From: Zingiber officinale
Lineage: Eukaryota > Streptophyta > Magnoliopsida > Zingiberales > Zingiberaceae
Length of the DNA stretch: 64,000 nt
Direction: 5' to 3'
Assembly: GCF_018446385.1 (NCBI RefSeq)
Contig: NC_055989.1
Location: forward strand, 132,273,004-132,337,003
Each line of letters starts with the position of its first letter. Position 1 is the first letter of the stretch. The notes beneath the pieces are model-generated. The model did no database searches. It was not told the DNA's origin and saw only the letters and a list, made by a program, of their open reading frames with translations. Positions 1 to 11,338 of the stretch are shown in pieces. The position numbers and the translations under genes are program-made.

Positions 1-837
1 AAATTATCTTTGGACTTAACATAGTCGATTGCAATCACTCCATTCGAGATCAACTGCCTAATGGTATTATGTCTACGACGTATATGTCGTGACTTCCCAT
101 TATACATATTACTCTGTGCCCTTCCAATCGCCGATTGACTATCACAGTCGATTAGTACGACAGGCACAGGTTTCATCCAGTTCGGAATATCTTCCAAGAA
201 ATTCCACAGCCATTCAGCTTCCTCAGCTGCTTTGTCTAGTGCTATAAACTCGGATTCCATAGTTGACCGAGCAATGCAAGTCTGCTTAGTGGATTTCCAA
301 GATACTGCTCCCCCACCGATCGTGAATACATATCCACTAGTGGATTTGGAGTCTTTTGTATCTGATATCCAATTAGCATCACAATATCCTTCCAACACAG
401 TGGGATATTTTCCATAATGTAATCCATAGTTCATAGTATATTTCAAATATCTGAGAACTCGCATCAATGCTTTCCAATGGGTGTCGTTTGGATTACTCGT
501 AAAATGACTCAGTTTGTTGACCGTACAGGCAATATCCGGACGTGTGCAGTTTGTGAGATACATCAAACTGCCTATTATCCGAGAATATTCCAACTGCGAT
601 ATGGTCTCACCATGGTTTTTCGCTAAGTGTTGACTTAGATCCATAGGTGTTTTCACTGTAGAGAGATCGTACGCATTGAATTTTTTCAATACAGATTCTA
701 CATAATGGGATTGTGTTAAAACTATCCCTTCTGATGTCCTGAGAATTTTAATTCCCAATATAACATCTGCTTGACCCATATCTTTCATATGAAAATTTTT
801 GGTCAACATTTTCTTTGTAGTCATGATTACATCAGAA
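1..837 (-). CDS. Ty1/copia pol fragment: end of reverse transcriptase plus RNase H (partial)
   Basis: Read on the minus strand, one frame is open from about 837 to the window edge without a stop. It encodes the end of a copia reverse transcriptase ([20 protein letters not shown], then a [23 protein letters not shown] block). The copia RNase H follows, with [31 protein letters not shown] and a [13 protein letters not shown] block. The gene's 5' part should lie to the right, but the frame meets an unrelated LTR at 838, so it is cut off there; the 3' end lies beyond the window. The shared octamer GATAACAT at 838-845 is the junction. Copia pol normally also carries gag, protease and integrase, none of which is here. 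The family assignment is secure; whether this piece is still transcribed is unknown. Confidence 0.9.
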
Positions 838-3134
838 GATAACATAGTATGTGGTGTCACATACAGAAGATGATGTTATCAGTACCTTATAAATTATAAA
901 CAGTAGCTCACGACCAGAATGGAAAGGAACAAACCATTAGAAGGTCGTAGTGTAATTAGGTATTAGTTTATCTTGACTATATAATTACACTAGTACACTC
1001 AGAGTGTATTGAGTAGGACCATTTGAGGTCGTTTCTTTATACTGACTTTATAAAGGAACAAAGACCTCGGTTATTATGGAAGTGTGTGCTCTTAATCCTA
1101 ATATAATAACAAGCACATATATTTGATATTTATTTCTTTAATTTATCAATGGGTGAGATTTAGTTCGATGAATCAATAAGCCCGATAAATTGGGAAATGA
1201 TATCACTTATAGTGTGTGTTGTTGATTATAGAAGGAAACTGTGTCCTAGAGATACTAGGTTGATAATGTCCCCAAGAGGAGCTCATAAGGATTGTCATGT
1301 TAAACCCTGCAGGTGGACTTAGTCCGACATGACGATAAGGTTGAGTGGTACTACTCTTGGACTTAGATATTAATTAAATGAGTTGTCAGTAACTCACTTA
1401 ATTAGTGGACATTCGATATCTTAAACACAGGGAGACTAACACACTCATAATAAGAAGGAGCCCAAAAATGTAATTTGGGATTGGTGCGGTAGTTCAATGA
1501 TAGTTCTGTAGTGGAATGAATTATCATTGATAAAATTAAGTTGTGTGTTCGGGGCGAACACGGGATGCTTAATTTTATCGGGAGACCAAAATCAATTCCT
1601 CCTCTCGGTCCCTATCGTAGCCTCTTATTTATAGAGTTCTATACCCACCTATACCCACCTTCTATACCCACCCAATAGGGGCCGGCCAAGCTAGCTTGGG
1701 AACAAGCTAGGGCCGGCCTAGGTATAAAATTGGGTGGCCGGCCCTAGCTTGAACCCAAGCTAGTAGGGCCGGCCAAATTAAATTAAAAAGAAATTTAATT
1801 TTAATTTTTATTATTATGTGGAAGATATAATTTAAAGAGAATTAAAAATAAAATATCTCTCTTATAAAAGATCTACAAAAGATTAAAGAAAGAGATTAGA
1901 TCTCTTTCTTTATTTGTAGATTGGAAAGATGTTTTATTTTCTCTTTAAAAATTATTCACATGTTGATAAAATTAAAATTATAGAAATTTCCTTTTATCAA
2001 CCATGAAGAGATTTTTAAAGAGAAATTTTATTTTTTAAAATTTCCGGAAACAAATAAGGAAAGTTTTAATTGTTGATTGAAACTTGTCCAATTTGCTTCC
2101 TCTTGATGTGGCCGGCCATTAGAGTTTATTTGGGAAATTTTATTTTATTTTTCTCAAATAAATCATGTCAAGGAAATTAAGGAAATTTTATTGTAAATAA
2201 ATTTCCTAATTTGCCTAGGCCAAGGAATATAAAAGAAGGGGTAGGGGTGCCTTCATGAGACACAACCTCTATTGTTTTCTCTCCCTTTTTCCTTGGTGTT
2301 GTGGCCGGCCATTACCCTCTCCCTCTCTTCCTCTTGTGGTGGCCGAATACTTCATCTTTCTTGGAGTTCTTGTGGTGGCCGGATACTACTTGGAGAAGAA
2401 GAAGAAGAAGGAGAGAAAGCTAGCATCTCTTGGAGCTTGGTTAGTATTTTGATTTTCTTCTTTGGTAAAGTTCTTCCTTTGTGGCCGAACCTTGCTTGGA
2501 GGAGAAGAAGGTGGTTGGTGGTTTCTCATCTCGGTAGATTGTTGCCCACACAACGTCCGAGGTTAGAAGAGGAATACGGTAGAAGATCAAGAGGTTTTTC
2601 TACAAGGTATAACTAGTAATTTCTATTTCCGCATCATGCTAGTTATTTATGGAAATAATACTAAATACAAGAGGCTTACGTTCTAGAATTTCGAATATGT
2701 TTTTTTCGAAGTTGTGTTCTTTTATTTCTTCTTTTCCTTGTGATTTGATTGTTCTCTTTGGTTAACCTAAAGTTATTTTAGGAAATTAAATATTAGCTTT
2801 CTATTAAAGGTTTTGTCTAGTCGGTGGTGGTTGCTCCCATATCCAAGAAGGCCATGTGCCTCGCCACGTCAGTACTGGGAACCTTTTATGGAAATTAATA
2901 TTTAATGGAATTAATAACTTAAGGAGACTTGGGTCGAACGTGTTAAGTTCCGCAGGAGATCCAAGTCAAAACCTAAAAGAACAAATAGATTAAGTTTTGG
3001 ATCAAACGTGTTAAGTTCCGCAGGCGATCCAAAATTTAATTTAAAAGAACACATGGTAGCTAGGAAAAGGTTCAGACCTTTGTACAAAATTTTTGTACAG
3101 TGGAACCTATAGGTTTTCCGAGTAGCAACCAACA
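838..3134 (+). repeat. Family A LTR, left copy, 5'-truncated
   Basis: This is an LTR in plus orientation that ends ...CAACCAACA at 3134. Its reverse complement is found at 3306-5707. The outer ~120 bases present in the other copy (TGTTAGAGTG start) are missing, and the LTR begins abruptly at the copia pol junction. A TATA-like ATATAAAAGA lies at about 2229. At 1678-1775 the U3 part has GGCCGGCC octamers around AAGCTAG/CTAGCTT inverted motifs. Short frames inside (for example 2255-2616) are not genes. The last ~220 bases are almost identical to the other copy, while the middle differs by indels. Confidence 0.85.
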
Positions 3135-3305
3135 GTTGGTAGTCATATCAGTTTGCACGAGATATCGTTTACGACTGTTATTCCCGGGTAGCTTCTGGAG
3201 TATGCAAACTGATCGTCGAGGCTAGTGTTCGACACTATCTCCGTAAACGATATTGCTCCGCTACGGTGCTTTACGGATTGTTGCAATTTGTTCCCAAGAT
3301 ACAAC
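3135..3305 (-). repeat. Spacer between inverted family A LTRs; distal piece of LTR D
   Basis: These 171 bases separate the two inverted LTRs. Because the right LTR is flanked by a target duplication (ACAAC at 3301-3305 and 5828-5832), this spacer was once contiguous with 5828-6772. It is therefore probably the 3' end of the minus-strand LTR D. It contains a weak internal inverted repeat (ATATCGTTTACG near 3168 and CCGTAAACGATAT near 3241). No coding potential is seen. Confidence 0.6.
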
Positions 3306-5827
3306 TGTTGGTTGCTACTCGGAAAAACCTAGAGGTTCCACTGTACAAAAATTTTGTACAAAGGTCTGAACCTTTTCCTAGCTACTATGTGTTCTTTTAA
3401 ATTAAATTTTGGATCGCCTGCGGAACTTAACACGTTTAATCCAAAACTTAATCTATTTGTTCTTTTAGGTTTTGACTTGGATCTCCTGCGGAACTTAACA
3501 CGTTTGACCCAAGTCACCTTAAGTTATTAATTCCATTAAATATTAATTTCCATAATTGGTTCGCATGGCGAGGCACATGGCCTTCTGGATATGGGAGCAA
3601 CCACCACCGACTAGACAAAACATTTTATGGAAAGCTAATATTTAATTTCTAAAATAACTTTAGGTTAACCGAAAAGAACAATCAAATCAGGAAAAGAAAA
3701 AAAAGAACACTATATCGAAAACAAATTGAAACTCTAGAATCGTATGCCTCTTGTATTTAGTATTATTTCAAAATAACTAGCATGATCTTGAAAGGAAAAT
3801 TACTAGTTATACCTTCTGGAAAGACCTCTTGATCTTCTACCATATTCCTCTTCGTGGGCAACGCTCTTCCGAGATGAGAAACCACCAATCACCTTCTTCT
3901 TCCTTGCAAGTTTCGGCCATCAAAACTTCTCCTAGGATGAAGAGGTTCGGCCACCACCACCATGCTCCAAGGGATGCTAGAAAAGAGGCTTCTTTTCTCT
4001 CCTTCTTCTCCTTCTTAGATCCGGCCACCAAAGATATCTCCACCATGAGAAGGTTTCGGCCACACAAAGGAGAGGAGAGGAAAGAAAGGGCCGGCCACAC
4101 CCAAGGAGAAAAGAGAGGAAAAATAGAATAGAGTCGTTCACCTTGAAGCTTCCTCTACCCCCTCTTTTATAATCCTTGGTCTTGGCAAATAAGGAAAATT
4201 TAATAAAAACTTCCTTAATTCTTTTGCCATTGAAAAGGAAAATTTATTTAATTAAAATAATTTTCTCTTTTCAAATTATAATGGCCGGCCACTCTTCTCC
4301 CCAAAACAAGGAGAGTTTTAATTAAAACAAAAATTAAAACTTCCTAATTTGTTTCTAGAAATTTATAAAAATTTCTCCAATAATTTTAATCCCTTCATGA
4401 TTGGTTAATAAAAAGAAATAAATTAAAATCTTTCTTTTAAATATGTGGATAATTTCCAAAAAGGAAAGTTATCTCTAAAAATTAAAATCTCCTTTCAATC
4501 TACAAATAAGGAAAGATATTAAATCTTTTCTTAATCTTTTGTAGAAACTAATAAAAGAGAATTTTTAATTTTCAAACTTTCTTTTAAATCATGAATATAA
4601 TTAAAAGGAAAGTTTTTACCAAAATTAAAATCAACCTTTTAATCTACAAATAAGGAAAGAGATTTTAACTCTTCTCTTAATCTTTTGTAGAATCTTATAA
4701 ATGGAAGGATTTAAATTTTTAAACTCTCTTTTAAATTATATTATCCACATAAGAAAAATTTTAAAATTAAAATTCCTTTTTATTTTAATAGGGACGACCA
4801 CATGAATTCACCCATGAACATACCCATGGCCGGCTCTAGCTTGGTCTCCAAGCTAGCTTGACCGGCCCCTATAGGATGGGTAAGAAGGTGGGTATAGGTG
4901 GGTATAGTACTCTATAATTAAGAGGCTACGATAGGGACCGAGAGGAGGAATTGGTTTTGGTCTCCCGATAAAATTAAGCATCCCGTGCTCGCCCCGAACA
5001 CACAACTTAATTTTATCAATAATAATTCATTCCACTAGAGAACTATTATTGAACTACCGCACCAATCCCAAATTACATTTTGGGCTCCTTCTTATCATGA
5101 GTGTGTTAGTCTCCCTGTGTTTAAGATAACAAATGTCCACTAATTAAGTAAGTTACTGACAACTCACTTAATTAATATCTAGCTCCAAGAGTAGTACCAC
5201 TCAACTTCATCGTCATGTCGGACTAAGTCCACCTGCAGGGTTTAACATGACAATCCTTATGAGCTCCTCTTGGGGACATTCTCAACCTAGATCACTAGGA
5301 CACAGTTTCCTTCTATAATCAACAACACACACTATAAGTGATGTCATTTCCCAACTTATCGGGCTTATTGATTCATCGAACTAAATCTCACCCATTGATA
5401 AATTAAAGAAATAAATATCAAATATATGTGCTTGTTATTATATTAGGATTAAGAGCACACACTTCCATAATAACTGAGGTCTTTGTTTCTTTATAAAGTC
5501 AGTATAAAAGAAACGACCTCTAATGGTCCTACTCAATACACTCTAAGTGTACTAGTGTAATTATATAGTTAAGATAAACTAATACCTAATTACACTACGA
5601 CCTTCCAATGGTTTGTTCCTTTCCATTATGGTCGTGAGCTACTGTTTATAATTTATAAGGTACTGATAACATGATCCTCTGTGTGTGACACCACACACCA
5701 TGTTATCTACAATATAAATTAATTGAACAACTACATTTATCATAAATGTAAACATTTGACCAATGTGATTCTTATTTCTAGATAAATGTTTATACCAAAA
5801 GCTAGACTTTTAGTATACACTCTAACA
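3306..5827 (-). mobile_element. Solo LTR of family A (complete, TSD ACAAC)
   Basis: Read on the minus strand this 2,522-base LTR starts TGTTAGAGTGTATAC and ends AGCAACCAACA. It is flanked by the perfect 5-bp duplication ACAAC (3301-3305 and 5828-5832), the mark of LTR-element integration. No internal region remains, so it is a solo LTR left by LTR-LTR recombination. A minus-strand TATA (TATAAAAGAGG) lies near 4160. The arm is complementary to 838-3138 in inverted orientation, so a transcript through both could fold into a long hairpin. Frames at 3829-4131 are chance frames in the LTR. Confidence 0.9.
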
Positions 5828-6772
5828 ACAACGACGACGAACGTCTCAGAATCGTAGCACTCCGACTTCCGAGACCAGCGAACCTTCTAGTAGACTTCTT
5901 GTACTCTTGAATGCACAAGATGAGATGAATGCTTGAGGAAGAGAAGAGATGATTGAGTGAATATTCCATCATCTGGAGGGTTCTATTTATACTGAAAGAA
6001 GAGGTTGATTGTCCTTTGGGTGAGTGGATGTGTTCCTTGGGCTGGATCGATCTAGATCATCCATTCTAAAGGGTTGTAACCCTTCACCAAGCCCACTTCA
6101 ATCTCATCCATCAGATCTGAGGAGTTGTGACCCTCAGATCCCGCCTATTGTTATCGGCCATCGGATCTGGATCCATTGATTCGATGCTTCGGATCAAGTT
6201 TCATCCCAAGCCGTCCATTCCCTAAGTCAACTGTCCAGTCATCTCCCTTTGCCCACGAGGATGCCGCATAGGTGCTGCACGTCAGGTACGAGCCTAACAC
6301 GTCACCCGAGTGCCACGTAGGCACTGCAATGTCACCTGGAGCATAAATTTAAGCTCCTCGCGACGATGCGTACATGCAAAGTGCGCCTACAATGCGCCCA
6401 TTGCGCACGTGGCGGGTGGCGGGCTCACAGGTGCGAGCACCTGCTCGCCCTGGGCTAAGGGAGCACCTGTCCTTTATTTTTTGTGTTAACTCCATTAACA
6501 CATCTTCATTGATAAGTAGAGAATACACATCGAGAATTTTCGATGTGGGACTATTCTCCCATGCACTTTATTAATGAATAATAAATGTTATTTTGGGCCG
6601 ACTTTAAACATTAATTTCTCATTCACCCTTAATCGGTTTTGAGCAAATTAATAGTCTAAATCTATCTACGCGAATCGTAGATTTCAATTTTGAAGTCAAT
6701 TACGACTTTCAACAATTGATGGCTTCCTTCCTCAAAATCATTTTGGTCCATTTAAAGCCCCAATATCCAACA
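5828..6772 (-). repeat. LTR D (minus strand), interrupted by the family A solo LTR
   Basis: On the minus strand the block starts TGTTGGATATTGGGGC at 6772. It has a TATA box (GTATAAATAG, about 5986-5996) followed by a pyrimidine-rich leader, as expected for U3 then R/U5. It runs into the ACAAC duplication of the family A LTR and seems to continue at 3135-3305. I did not find its internal region, PBS or the second LTR. The frame at 6374-6574 is not supported as a gene. Confidence 0.55.
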
Positions 6773-9660
6773 ATTCCGAGCTATGTAGGTCCACCTTTCG
6801 CATTTTATACGCTTTTATTTTGATTTTTGAAAAAATTAAATTTTGGAACGAACTTAGAAATTCGTCCCTAATCTGGGACGAACTCTAAAGTTCGTCGCAA
6901 AATTTAGGGATGAAATTTCAAATTCGTCCCTAATTGTTTTTTTTAAGGTTAGACTTTTAAAAATTAGAAAATGACCCTAGAGAGCTCGGAATGACACGAA
7001 ACAAGTTTCTATGGGCTCGTATCGATCTCTTAATCTTATTAGTAGGGTCAAACATATTTTTATACAAATACACTGATATTTATAAAATTTTTACCCCGAA
7101 CGAGTAATAAATATTTAATTCTTGTTCCAAAAATTTATATACATCATTGTATTTGTATAAAATTATGTTTGACCCTACTAACAAGACCAGGAGATCGATA
7201 CGAGCTCATAGAAACTTGTTTCTTGTCATTCCGAGCTCTCTAGGGTCATCTTCTAATTTTTAAAAGTATAACTTAAAAAAAAACAATTAGGGACGAATTT
7301 GAAATTTCGTCCCTAAATTTTGCGACGAACTTCAGAGTTCGTCCCAGATTAGGGACGAATTTCTAAGTTCGTTGCAAAATTTAATTTTTTCAAAAATCAA
7401 AATAAATGCGTATAAATTGTGGAATGTTGACTTACAGAGCTCGGAATCACACGAAACAAGTTCCTATGGATTCATATCGATCTCTCGATCACAATGATGA
7501 CCTCATACATTTTATAAAAAATTTTAATCGTAATAATAATTGGACGGAGTCTATAAGCCTTAAGACTTGGCTTAAAAAGAGTTAGAGTTTGAAAATTGTT
7601 AGATGATTTTGATATCCAAAAATCACTCACCTAAATATATTGTGTGAAAAAAATGTTTGAGGTCATCATTGTGATCGGGAGATCGATACGAACTAATAGG
7701 AACTTGTTTCGTGCGATTTCGATTTATCTAGGTCCACCTTCCGTATTTTATACGTATTTATTTTGATTTTTGAAAAAAATTAAAGTTTGCAACGAACTTA
7801 GAAATTCGTCCCTAATCTGGGACGAACTCTGAAGTTCGTCGCAAAATTTAGGGACGAAATTTTAAATTCGTCCCTAATTGTTTTTTTTAAGGTTAGACTT
7901 TTAAAAATTGGAAGATGACCCTAGAGAGCTCGGAATGACACAAAACAAGTTTCTATGGGCCCGTATCGATCTCCTGGTCCTTTTAGTAACATAATTTTAT
8001 ACAAATACACTGACGTTTATAAATTTTTGGAACAAGAATTAAATATTTATTACTCGTTCAGGGTAAAAAATTTATAAACGTTAGTATATTTGTATAAAAA
8101 TATGTTTGACCCTCCTAATAAGATCATGAGATCGATACGAGTCCATAGAAATTTGTTTCGTGTCATTCCGAACTCTCTAGGGTCATCTTCCAATTTTTAA
8201 AATTCTAATCTTAAAAAAAAAATTAGGGACGAATTTGAAATTTCATCCCTAAATTTTGCGACAAACTTCAGAGTTCGTCCCGAATTAGGGACGAATTTCT
8301 AAATTCGTTACAAAATTTAATTTTTTCAAAAATCAAAATAAATGAGTATAAAATACGGAATGTGAACCTAGAGAACTCGAAATCGTACGAAACAAGTTCC
8401 TATGAGTTCGTATCGATCTCCCGATCACAATGATGAACTCAAACATTTTATAAAAATATTTAATCGTAATAATAATTGGACGGAGTCTATAAGCCTTAAG
8501 ACTTGGCTTAAAAGGAGTTAGAGTTTGAAAATGGTTAGGTGGTTTTGATATCCAAAAATTACTCACCTAAATATATTGTGTGAAAAAAATATTTGAGGTC
8601 GTTATTATGATCGGGAGATCGATACGAACCCATAGAAACTTGTTTCGTGCGATTCCGAGCTCTGTAGGTCCACCTTCCACATTTTATACACATTTATTTT
8701 GATTTTTGAAAACATTAAATTTTGCAACGAACTTAGAACTTCGTCCCTAATCTGGGACGAACTCTGAAGTTCGTCGCAAAATTTAGGGACAAAATTTCAA
8801 ATTCGTCCCTAATTGTTTTTTTTAAAGTTAGACTTTTAAAAATTAGAAAATGACCCTACAGAGCTCGGAATGGCACGAAACAAGTTTCTATGGGCTCGTA
8901 TCGATTTCTTGATCTTATTAGTAGGGTCAAACATATTTTCATATAAATACACTGACATTTATAAATTTTTTACCCCAAACGAGTAATAAATATTTAATTC
9001 TTGTTCCAAGAATTTATAAATATCATTGTATTTGTATAAAATTATGTTTGACCCTACTAAAAAGGCCAGGAGATCGATACGAGCCCATAGAAACTTGTTT
9101 CGTGTCATTCCGAGCTCTCTAGGGTCATCTTCCAATTTTTAAAAGTGTAACCTAAAAAAAACAATTAGGGACGAATTTGAAATTTCATCCCTAAATTTTG
9201 CGACGAACTTCAGAGTTCGTCCCAGATTAGGGACAAATTTCTAAGTTTGTTGCAAAATTTAATTTTTTCAAAAATCAAAATAAATGCGTATAAAATGCGG
9301 AAGGTGGACCTACAGAGCTTGGAATCGCACGAAACAAGTTCCTATGGATTCGTATCGATTTCCTGATCACAATGATGACCTCAACCAATTTTTTCACCAA
9401 ATATATTGAGGTTAATGAATTTTTTAAAATGAAATATTTAATCCTTGTCCAAAAAATCTATAAATATCAGTATATTGGGTGAAAATTATGTTTGAGGCCA
9501 TTTTTGAGATCAGAAGAACGATACGAACTCATAGAAACTTGTTTCGTATGATTCCAAGCTCTATAAGGACATCTTTCAATTTTATGAAATATTATTTGAA
9601 AAATAGATAAATATATATTTTGGGACGAATTTAGAAATTCGTCCCTAATTTGGGACGAAC
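6773..9660. repeat. Tandem array of long palindromes (CACTA-1 subterminal region)
   Basis: Three tandem copies of a ~950-bp unit start near 6780, 7740 and 8690. Each consists of a ~640-bp palindrome (arms carrying ATTCGTCCCTAAT and TTAGGGACGAA motifs) followed by a ~300-bp palindrome (arms carrying GAGCTCGGAAT and GAAACAAG). The centre of the first large palindrome lies near 7095. Copies differ by scattered substitutions. No coding frame is supported. Confidence 0.85.
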
Positions 9661-9785
9661 GATTTCGTCCCTAATTTGCCCTAATATTCCCGATCCATTC
9701 CAAAATTCTCTATCTCCTCTTCTCTTCTCAACTCGGTGACGGCAGCAGCGCGCAATCCCTCTTCTTCGTCGATGTCTCCGGCAGG
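9661..9785 (+). promoter_or_regulatory. Probable promoter end and first exon of the CACTA-1 gene
   Basis: A pyrimidine-rich leader (TCTCTATCTCCTCTTCTC) is followed by ATGTCTCCGGCAG and a consensus splice donor GTAAGT at 9786. CACTA-2 has the same layout (palindrome array, pyrimidine-rich leader, short exon, GTAAGT near 50880). This supports a real transcription start region and not chance. The downstream exon partner is not clear. Confidence 0.45.
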
Positions 9786-10088
9786 TAAGTTTCATTACTC
9801 TCCCCTCACCTCTCCGGCATTTTCGGCGCACTGCGGCCAGCCGTGCCTGGTCGGCGCGGCTGGCCTTGCACGGCAACTGCGGGTTGGCCAGGAGGGCCGC
9901 TGGCGGCCGATCGCCGCCCCCTGGGCCGCTGTGGCCCCCTGGCCGCTACCAGGCGGGGGTGGCCGCTGCCGGCCCCTAGGTGCACCGAATGCATACTGCC
10001 TTCAGGGACTATGAGAGGAGTTACGACGCCCACATCGCAGGGTCACTTCACTATGCCAGTGACACTTTCTCATAGAGGATGTCGGACC
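9786..10088 (+). other. GC-rich intron/captured sequence before the hAT insertion
   Basis: This is a GC-rich stretch with repeated GGCC/GCCGCTGG motifs. Several overlapping frames exist on both strands, as expected from composition alone. The last ~80 bases continue after the hAT element at 22242, because the hAT target duplication joins them. No protein family is recognised. Confidence 0.4.
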
Positions 10089-10615
10089 CAGGCCCGGCTC
10101 AAGGCATACGCCATTAAGGCCTATGCCTAGGGCCCCAATTTTATTGGGGCCTATTGATTAATTAATTAAAGATATTGAAAAAATTAAATTAGCATCATTA
10201 ATATTAATTAATTATAAATGTCTTGCTAATTCATTAATGACACATTGTCAATTAATTCATTATCGATTCCACTTCCTTACCTTGTCTTTATTTCCTCATT
10301 AATTGTCTACCATAATTTTATATGAGATTTTATTCTCGCTTAAATATAATTCGTTTTTAAATTGACATATTTCTTTCTTTTTTTATTATTACTCTGATTC
10401 CCATTTTATTTTGCAATTAGTAATACTATTCTTATAAAACCTAATGAATTCTTTTCTCCTCAATATTTCTTAAAAATCCTAATAATTCTCTCATCAGTGC
10501 ATTATGCCCTTTTCTTTTTTCATCAACAATTTTGCATGTTTCTCCTTCCTCACCGATGATATTCACAGAGAACTTTCTTCTTCGCTCTTTCTTTATATTT
10601 CTCGATAATAATATG

Positions 10616-11293
10616 TGATTCGGCGGTAAGAAGGGAGGGCCCACCCTCTGAAGGGTCCCAGCCTAAGGAAGGATGGAGGGCTGGCCCAGCGAATAATGGT
10701 CCGAGCGGAGCTATAGATAACCCATCCATGGGCTTGGGTTTCCGACGCCAAGGCAGGAAGATCGAAGGGCCGAGCGGAAGTCCGCTCGGCTGGGACCGAA
10801 GGGCCGATCGGGTGGTCCATTCGGCCAGGATAGAGGCGAGGGTACAAAGGTGGCCGAGCGGCCTATGCGCTCGGCATGGGTTATGGGATGTCAGCAGAAG
10901 CATGTCTGATGATTAGGCCATACACAAGATCACACGATGGAGGATCTTGCCGTCACATCAGGGGAAGGTTGCTACAGTAGTAGTATGGCCTCATGGACGT
11001 CTTCCTGACAGATCCATACCTGGGCATGGTCGAAAGCAGGTGATTGCTTTGATTGGCGCGCCCAGGCTTCTTCGAGAGGTCTATATAAGGTCTCCATTTC
11101 TTCATCGGAGGTATGCGAGTCTTCATCCTAAGGCCACCTTTTTGTTATTCCTCGCCTGACTTGAGCGTCGGAGGGCTGTCGCCGGGACACCCCTCCCGGC
11201 TCGGTTTTGCTGCAGGTTCACCGGAGCGCTCGAGGATTCAGCAGGGAGTGCCACGTGCCCAGTGTCCGTTGGCTCCTGGTTCGGACAGGATCA
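10616..11293 (+). repeat. 5' LTR of the Tat element
   Basis: The LTR starts TGATTCGGCGGTAAG and ends GGACAGGATCA. A TATA box (CTATATAAGG) lies at 11081-11090. It contains a perfect 9-bp hairpin built on the octamer CCGAGCGG near 10772-10791. Short frames inside are repeated at the same places in the 3' LTR, which shows they are LTR sequence and not genes. Confidence 0.92.
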
Positions 11294-11296
11294 AAT

Positions 11297-11314
11297 TGGC
11301 GCCGTCTGTGGGAA
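11297..11314 (+). other. Primer binding site of the Tat element
   Basis: TGGCGCCGTCTGTGGGAA begins three bases after the LTR end. This is the PBS form usual in plant Tat-type gypsy elements and fixes the LTR boundary and orientation. Confidence 0.85.
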
Positions 11315-11338
11315 CGCTCCTGCATCCGACTGGAAACA

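Noticed and set aside
2255..2616. Frames of 65 and 114 codons after a TATA-like box
   Set aside because: They are in the R/U5 part of an LTR and are broken in the inverted copy.
9631..10130. GC-rich frames on both strands before the hAT element
   Set aside because: Overlapping frames on both strands of a GC-rich repeat; no domain and no continuation after the insertion.
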